Below, piece after piece: positions 59,752-64,000 of a stretch of 64,000 nucleotides of DNA; positions within the stretch are counted from its first letter, which is position 1, and every line of letters starts with the position of its first letter. The notes below the pieces were generated by a model. It ran no database searches, was not told the origin of the DNA, and worked only from the letters and a program-made list of their open reading frames with translations. The stretch is from Mycolicibacterium komossense (lineage in GTDB: Bacteria > Actinomycetota > Actinomycetes > Mycobacteriales > Mycobacteriaceae): positions 310,001-374,000 of the forward strand of contig NZ_JACKTY010000049.1 in the NCBI RefSeq assembly GCF_025822605.1, written 5' to 3'. The position numbers and the translations under genes were made by a program.

Positions 59752-61178
59752 ACCGCGCCTGCCAACGCCTGTTGGTAGTCGACGACCGCGGTACCCGGGT
59801 GGGTCGCGATATAGCGCTGGGCGCCCGCATCGGTATCGAACGGAAGGTAGGCCCCGGTGCTCTTGTCGGGGCTCTGCACCCAGACCGAGCGGTCGGCGAA
59901 CCACCGGGTGCCCAACTCGGTGTCGGGGACGTACGCGGCGATCACCTTCTCGCCCTTGGCGTTCGCGTCGCGGACCGCCTTGAGCAGGCAGCCTGGGTTC
60001 GCGGCGGGCTGGGTGGTGTCGTGTCCGTCGATCCACAGCTCCCCGGCCAGCGCCGGGTCGGTGACGGGGACGTTGCAGACCGGATCCTGGCCGGTGATCG
60101 GCGTCGGATTGGCCGTGTCCGCCAGTGCGGTGTCGTAGTTCTGGTTGCGGTCGGCGAACGCCTTGCGCAGCGGGCCGTCGACGACGAACTTGTCGATATC
60201 CAGGTCAGCGAAGTCCCCGATCGACTTCAGGTACGGCACATCGCTTTTCAGCGCGTCGATCAGTGACGGCTTGAGGGTGGCGTCGAACGACACCGCGCCC
60301 CCTGGCCCGTTGTAGAGATACACCACTTCCTGCGGCAACCCGCTGCCCTGTGCGACGAGTTGGGCCGATTCCAGCGGCTTGTCGTGCAGGAACTCGGTGG
60401 CGTCGAGCTGCGCCTGCAGGAACGCGTCGAGTACCTCGGGATGCTGGGCGGCGTAATCGCGTCGGACCACCACGCCGTGGAAGGTGGGCACACCCAGCTC
60501 GGCGCCGTCGAACAGCAACCGGGCCTTGTTCTGGAAGGCCAGCAGCCCCGGCCACGCGACGAACTGCGCAAGGGCGGCGACCTGACCGGATTCCAGTGCC
60601 GACGCGCCGACCTGTGGCTGCTGGTTCAGCACCTCCACGCCGGTCTTCGGATCGATGCCCGCCTTGGTCAGCGCCCGCACCAACGTGCCGTGGCCGGCGG
60701 AGCCGACGCTGGCCGAGACCTTCTGACCGCGCAGATCGGTCAGCGTCTTGGCGGGTGAAGTCGGGTCGACCACAACCATGTTCAGCGCGCCCTTGGCGTT
60801 ATAGCCGGTGACCGATACCAGTTCGGTCTTGGCGCGCTCTCCTGCCTGGGTCTTGGAGCCGTTGATCAGCAGCGGGTAGTCACCCATCGACCCGATATCG
60901 ATCTTCTCGGCCAGCATCTGGGCGGTGATCGGGGCGCCGGTGTCGTAGTCCTGCCATTGCACGGTGTACTTGACGTTTGTGCGTTTGGCGATGTCGTCCA
61001 GGCGTTTCTCCAGAAAGCCCTTGGCGCGCAACAGGGCGCCGGCGGTGACCGTGTTGATGGTCTTGGACTGGTAGCCGATGACCACGGTGACCTCGTCTGC
61101 CGATGGTGTCGCGGAGTCCAGGGAGCAGCCGGCGAGCACCGTCGTCAGGGCAGCGAGCATCGCAACGATACGTTTCAT
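59748..61178 (-). CDS. Substrate-binding lipoprotein with NosL-like C-terminal domain
   Basis: 476 aa; SsuA-type binding proteins are usually about 320. Lipobox LTTVLAGC gives lipid-modified Cys18. Residues 30-330 follow the SsuA/NMT1 fold (VTVVIGYQSKTINTVTAGA; KIDIGSMGDYPLLING). From residue 368 the sequence reads CNVPVTDPALAGELWIDG, then AAYVPDTELGTRWFADRSVW and DTDAGAQRYIATHPG, the layout of NosL, a copper-binding lipoprotein. The AAGGACC ribosome site precedes ATG 61178. Confidence 0.82.
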   Translation of the reverse strand: MKRIVAMLAALTTVLAGCSLDSATPSADEVTVVIGYQSKTINTVTAGALLRAKGFLEKRLDDIAKRTNVKYTVQWQDYDTGAPITAQMLAEKIDIGSMGDYPLLINGSKTQAGERAKTELVSVTGYNAKGALNMVVVDPTSPAKTLTDLRGQKVSASVGSAGHGTLVRALTKAGIDPKTGVEVLNQQPQVGASALESGQVAALAQFVAWPGLLAFQNKARLLFDGAELGVPTFHGVVVRRDYAAQHPEVLDAFLQAQLDATEFLHDKPLESAQLVAQGSGLPQEVVYLYNGPGGAVSFDATLKPSLIDALKSDVPYLKSIGDFADLDIDKFVVDGPLRKAFADRNQNYDTALADTANPTPITGQDPVCNVPVTDPALAGELWIDGHDTTQPAANPGCLLKAVRDANAKGEKVIAAYVPDTELGTRWFADRSVWVQSPDKSTGAYLPFDTDAGAQRYIATHPGTAVVDYQQALAGAV

Positions 61179-61203
61179 GAAAGGTCCTTCTGCGTAAAGG
61201 AAG

Positions 61204-61431
61204 TCAGCGAATGAGGTAGGGCATGTTGACGGTGACGGCGCCGGTGGGGCAGCGGGCGGCGCACGGGCCGCAGTACCAGCACTCGTCGACGTGCATGAAC
61301 GCCTTGCCGTTTTCGGGATTGATCGCCAACGAGTCGAGCGGACAGATATCCACACACAACGTGCAGCCGTCGATACACAGTGACTCGTCGATCGTCACCG
61401 GAACGTCGGTCCGTTGGTTGACCAAGGTCAT
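61204..61431 (-). CDS. Ferredoxin-type 2x[4Fe-4S] protein, AprB-like
   Basis: 75 aa. Two cysteine motifs: C19-IDG-C-TL-C-VDI-CP and C-WY-C-GP-C-AAR-CP. The KAFMHVDECWYCGPC segment resembles the beta subunit of APS reductase. It precedes the binding-protein gene by 25 bases and overlaps the GntR stop. Probable electron carrier for the flavoprotein. Confidence 0.88.
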   Translation of the reverse strand: MTLVNQRTDVPVTIDESLCIDGCTLCVDICPLDSLAINPENGKAFMHVDECWYCGPCAARCPTGAVTVNMPYLIR

Positions 61432-62186
61432 GTACTTCCCCTTAATAGATTGCCCCGCAGAGTGATTCGGTCACCACGCATGCGGATGTATTCGAGGTCG
61501 ACGGGCCGGCCGCCGTCCAGGTGGGTCAGGCGCTCAAGCAGCAGCGTGGCGGCACCGTCGGGCACAGCCAGGATGGCCGCGGAATGCGCGTCGGCCGGGA
61601 CCGCCTCTACCGCCAGCGATGCCGACCCCAGCGGACCGCCGATCACCCGCTCGATCAGCGCGAAGATGTCATTGGTTTCCAGCGAATGCTCCAGCACCGC
61701 CTCGCCGATATCGCGGGCCAGGTAGGTCATGTCGAGGCTCAGCGGCAGATCGCCGAGATAACGCAGGCGCTCGACGAAGACAACGCGCTCACCGGCGGGC
61801 AGCTGCAGGCGGCTGGCGACCGAGGGCGGCGCGGCCACCGTCATCGCGGCGCGCACTTCGTTGCGGATATCGCCGTAACCCTTGAAGGTTTCCTTCAGCC
61901 CGACGAGCGCGTCGAGGCCGTGGTCGTATTTGCGGATCGCGACGTGGGTGCCCACCTTGGTGCCGCGCTCGATGATGCCCTCGTCTTTGAGCGTCGTCAG
62001 TGCCTCACGGACGGTGTTGCGGGAGACGAAGAAGTCGGCGGCCAGCGTCGCCTCGGGTGGCAGGCCGTCGGGATATCCACCGGCGTGGATCTGATGGCGC
62101 AGCACATCGGCGACCAGACGGGCCTGATCGGCACGTGCGCGCCGAATAGGAGTCGGCTCGGCGAGGTTCTCTAACTCCACGGTCAA
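61428..62186 (-). CDS. GntR-family regulator with UTRA domain
   Basis: 252 aa. N-terminal winged helix (LRHQIHAGGYPDGLPPEATLAADFFVSRNTVREALTTLKDEGII), then HutC/UTRA-type ligand domain (VVFVERLRYLGDLPLSLDMTYLA). Starts at TTG 62186 (or GTG 62180). First gene of the operon; the palindrome at 62231 lies 45 bases upstream and may be its operator. Confidence 0.9.
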   Translation of the reverse strand: MTVELENLAEPTPIRRARADQARLVADVLRHQIHAGGYPDGLPPEATLAADFFVSRNTVREALTTLKDEGIIERGTKVGTHVAIRKYDHGLDALVGLKETFKGYGDIRNEVRAAMTVAAPPSVASRLQLPAGERVVFVERLRYLGDLPLSLDMTYLARDIGEAVLEHSLETNDIFALIERVIGGPLGSASLAVEAVPADAHSAAILAVPDGAATLLLERLTHLDGGRPVDLEYIRMRGDRITLRGNLLRGST

Positions 62187-62230
62187 TCACGCTAAAGGCT
62201 GGTTGGCGGCGTTCCAGAAGCGTGGAAAAC

Positions 62231-62244
62231 CGTCGTGCACGACG
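62231..62244. promoter_or_regulatory. Perfect palindrome upstream of the GntR gene
   Basis: CGTCGTGCACGACG, a 14-base perfect palindrome 45 bases before the GntR start. HutC/UTRA regulators often bind such symmetric sites and autoregulate. The remaining part of this 323-base region holds the 46-bp direct repeat. Confidence 0.4.
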
Positions 62245-62389
62245 TCGGGGATTGCGCCGCCGGCCACCGCCGCACACCGGCGATGTACCTGCCCAAACCG
62301 GCGCGGAGTGTGTTATTGCGCCACCACCAGGACGCCGTCGCGAATTGCGATCCCGGTGAGCCGAAATGCGGGCGGCCCCGGTCGCCGCA

Positions 62390-62495
62390 GCACTCCTCCT
62401 CATCGCTCGTTCCTCGTTCTGCATCGGTCGTGCGCTATCGGGATTTGGCGCACTCCTCCTCATCGCTCGTTCCTCGTTCTGCATCGGTCGTGCGC
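62390..62495. repeat. 46-bp direct repeat, two copies before menC
   Basis: Identical 46-base units at 62390-62435 and 62450-62495, separated by 14 bases (period 60). Each begins GCACTCCTCCTCATCGCTCG and ends with GTGCGC, so the unit ends are themselves inverted. This kind of CTCCTCATCGCTC-type sequence recurs in mycobacterial intergenic DNA. Copies end 14 bases before the menC start. Confidence 0.85.
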
Positions 62496-62509
62496 CTACC
62501 ATTGGGGCC

Positions 62510-63469
62510 ATGCGGCCCTCGCTCGACGACATCCTGGACCGTGTCCACGTCGTCTCACTGCCGATGCGGGTGCGGTTCCGCGGGATCACCGTCCGCGAGG
62601 TCGCCCTGATCGACGGTCCCGCCGGCTGGGGTGAGTTCGGCGCCTTCCTGGAGTACGACCACACCGAAGCCGCGCACTGGCTCGCGTCGGCCCTCGAATC
62701 CGCTTATGCGCCAGCGCCACCGACGCTGCGCAACAGCGTTCCGATCAACGCGACCGTGCCCGCCGTCCGCGCGGACCAGGTGCCCGACGTGCTGGCCCGC
62801 TTCCCCGGCACCCGTACCGCCAAAGTGAAGGTTGCCGAGCCCGGGCAGAGCCTGACCGACGACGTCGCGCGTGTGGGGGCCGTGCGCGCCCTGATCCCGA
62901 CCGTCCGCGTCGATGCCAACGGCGGCTGGAGCGTGGACGAGGCCGTCGCGGCCGCGCGTGCGCTGACCGCCGACGGCCGGCTGGAATACCTGGAACAGCC
63001 ATGCGCGACAGTGGCCGAGCTCGCCGAGGTACGGCGCCGCGTCGACGTCCCGGTTGCCGCCGACGAGAGCATCCGCAAGGCCGAAGATCCGCTGCGTGTG
63101 GTGAAGGCCGGGGCCGCCGACGTTGCGGTGCTGAAAGTTGCACCACTGGGTGGAATTTCGAAGATGCTGGCGATCGCCGCCCAGATCGATCTGCCGATCG
63201 TGGTATCCAGCGCGCTGGATTCTGCGGTCGGCATCGGCGTCGGGCTGACGGCCGCCGGCGCGCTCCCGACGCTGCGGCACGCCTGCGGGCTCGGCACGGG
63301 TGGGCTGTTCGTCGAGGACGTCGCCGAGCGGGCCACCCCAGTCGACGGCCACCTCCCGGTCGGACCCGTCGTCCCCGACCCGGCGCGGCTGGCGGCGTTG
63401 CGGGCACCCTCAGACCGCCGCGACTGGTGGATCGACCGCATCCGCGCCTGCTACGCCGTCCTGTCCTGA
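62510..63469 (+). CDS. menC: o-Succinylbenzoate synthase
   Basis: 319-aa enolase-superfamily dehydratase of menaquinone synthesis. Catalytic Lys region TAKVKVAEPG, metal ligands in VDANGG, EQPC and ADES, second Lys in VLKVAPLGG. ATG 62510 (MRPSLDDILDRVHVV) is chosen; upstream the open frame is only translated repeats. Position as Rv0553. Confidence 0.94.
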   Translation: MRPSLDDILDRVHVVSLPMRVRFRGITVREVALIDGPAGWGEFGAFLEYDHTEAAHWLASALESAYAPAPPTLRNSVPINATVPAVRADQVPDVLARFPGTRTAKVKVAEPGQSLTDDVARVGAVRALIPTVRVDANGGWSVDEAVAAARALTADGRLEYLEQPCATVAELAEVRRRVDVPVAADESIRKAEDPLRVVKAGAADVAVLKVAPLGGISKMLAIAAQIDLPIVVSSALDSAVGIGVGLTAAGALPTLRHACGLGTGGLFVEDVAERATPVDGHLPVGPVVPDPARLAALRAPSDRRDWWIDRIRACYAVLS

Positions 63470-63514
63470 TCTGTGGGGTACGCGGCGTAGACGACACCCG
63501 CTTCAGGGACCACG

Positions 63515-64000
63515 ATGACAGGCATGAAGCGCTCCGTGCTGCTGCTGGGGTTCCCGGGAATCCAGGCGCTCGACCTGGTCGGTCCGGCGGAGGTGTTCGC
63601 GGCCGCGACGCTGAAGTTGGCAGCCGAAGGTAAGGACGAATCCGGCTACGACGTCATCGTCGTCTCGTCGGGCGGCGCGCCGTTCGATACGGGCACTGGC
63701 CTGGCGTTCGCCGCGCAACCGCTGCCTGCTCCGACCGTGCCGGTCGACACCCTCGTGCTACCGGGTGGCCGCGGGCAGGACGACGTCCGAGCCGACGCCG
63801 ACCTGATGGCCTGGATCCGGACCATGAGCGCGAATGCGCGACGGGTGGTCAGCGTGTGCACCGGCGCCTTCCTCGCCGCCGAGGCGGGGCTGCTCGACGG
63901 CTGCCGCGCCACCACGCACTGGGCCTACACCGATCGGCTGGCCCGCGAGTACCCGGCAGTAGACGTCGATCCCGATCCGATCTTCCTGCGCAGTTCGGAA
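63515..64000 (+). CDS. GlxA-type AraC regulator (partial, truncated by window end)
   Basis: 162 codons visible. DJ-1/PfpI-like GATase1 domain: VLLLGFPGIQALDLVGPAEVFAAA at the start and VVSVCTGAFLAAEAGLLDGCRATTHWAYTDRL with the nucleophile-elbow Cys. In the GlxA family this domain precedes an AraC helix-turn-helix, which would lie beyond the window. ATG at 63515 or 63524; GGGA lies upstream of the first. Confidence 0.8.
   Translation, partial: MTGMKRSVLLLGFPGIQALDLVGPAEVFAAATLKLAAEGKDESGYDVIVVSSGGAPFDTGTGLAFAAQPLPAPTVPVDTLVLPGGRGQDDVRADADLMAWIRTMSANARRVVSVCTGAFLAAEAGLLDGCRATTHWAYTDRLAREYPAVDVDPDPIFLRSSE

Noticed and set aside
62390..62495. Possible CRISPR array
   Set aside because: Only two units with a 14-base spacer and no cas genes.
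62366..62509. N-terminal extension of menC with duplicated ALLLIARSSFCIGR
   Set aside because: These residues are only the translation of the two 46-bp repeats and resemble no enolase N-terminus.

Overview
The window is GC-rich, densely packed actinobacterial DNA. Gene content and order match Mycobacterium; the extra genes suggest a fast-growing environmental species (Mycolicibacterium type) rather than M. tuberculosis. The backbone follows the M. tuberculosis order from about Rv0505c to Rv0553: serB1-like, glutaredoxin-like, hemA-hemC-hemD-hemB, hemL, the cytochrome c maturation genes, a ParA-like gene, menA, mtnP, an epimerase, glycosyltransferases, menE, pitA, menB, fadD8-like and menC. 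This comparison comes from recalled gene order and protein motifs, not from a search.

Region by region. 1-8.2 kb: HAD phosphatase, redoxin, and the haem operon hemACDB with a tail of small membrane proteins. 8.2-16.1 kb: copper P-type ATPase behind a perfect copper-repressor-type palindrome, carotenoid oxygenase, PucR-type regulator, MpaB/TetR pair, and small stress-type proteins. 16.1-22.1 kb: hemL, a histidine phosphatase, and ResA/CcdA/ResB/CcsA for cytochrome c assembly. 22.1-27.2 kb: L,D-transpeptidase, ParA-like ATPase, two small membrane proteins, menA. 27.5-34.7 kb: methylthioadenosine phosphorylase, epimerase, nitronate monooxygenase, FUSC transporter, and a kinase/class-III aminotransferase pair. 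34.7-44.6 kb: two-component system, glycosyltransferase/methyltransferase genes, a TetR-controlled molybdopterin oxidoreductase, a polytopic GT-C-like protein, DsbA-like protein, menE. 44.6-49.1 kb: pitA with a PHO-box-like array, DUF3349 proteins, SDR, menB. 49.1-53.0 kb: a tightly coupled GT2 / acyl-CoA-dehydrogenase-like / PIG-L / NodS operon. 53.3-62.2 kb: fadD8-like gene, a YCII protein and a coupled operon of GntR regulator, ferredoxin, ABC transporter (with a NosL-like domain fused to the binding protein) and an AprA/fumarate-reductase-like flavoprotein fused to HEAT repeats. 62.5-64 kb: menC and a truncated GlxA-type regulator.

The menaquinone genes (menA, menE, menB, menC), the haem genes and the cytochrome c maturation genes together supply respiratory-chain cofactors. 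Two accessory operons are the best candidates for undescribed biology: the NodS/PIG-L/GT2 operon, whose chemistry resembles Nod-factor decoration, and the AprAB-like/ABC/NosL operon, which looks like an organosulfur or related uptake-and-oxidation system. Several families of intergenic palindromic repeats were also found by eye: a 60-bp family (one copy inside the start of resB), a 49-bp family (two copies), a 74-bp hairpin, a 64-bp tandem repeat at the fadD8 stop codon, and a 46-bp direct repeat before menC. No tRNA, rRNA, insertion sequence or CRISPR array was seen.
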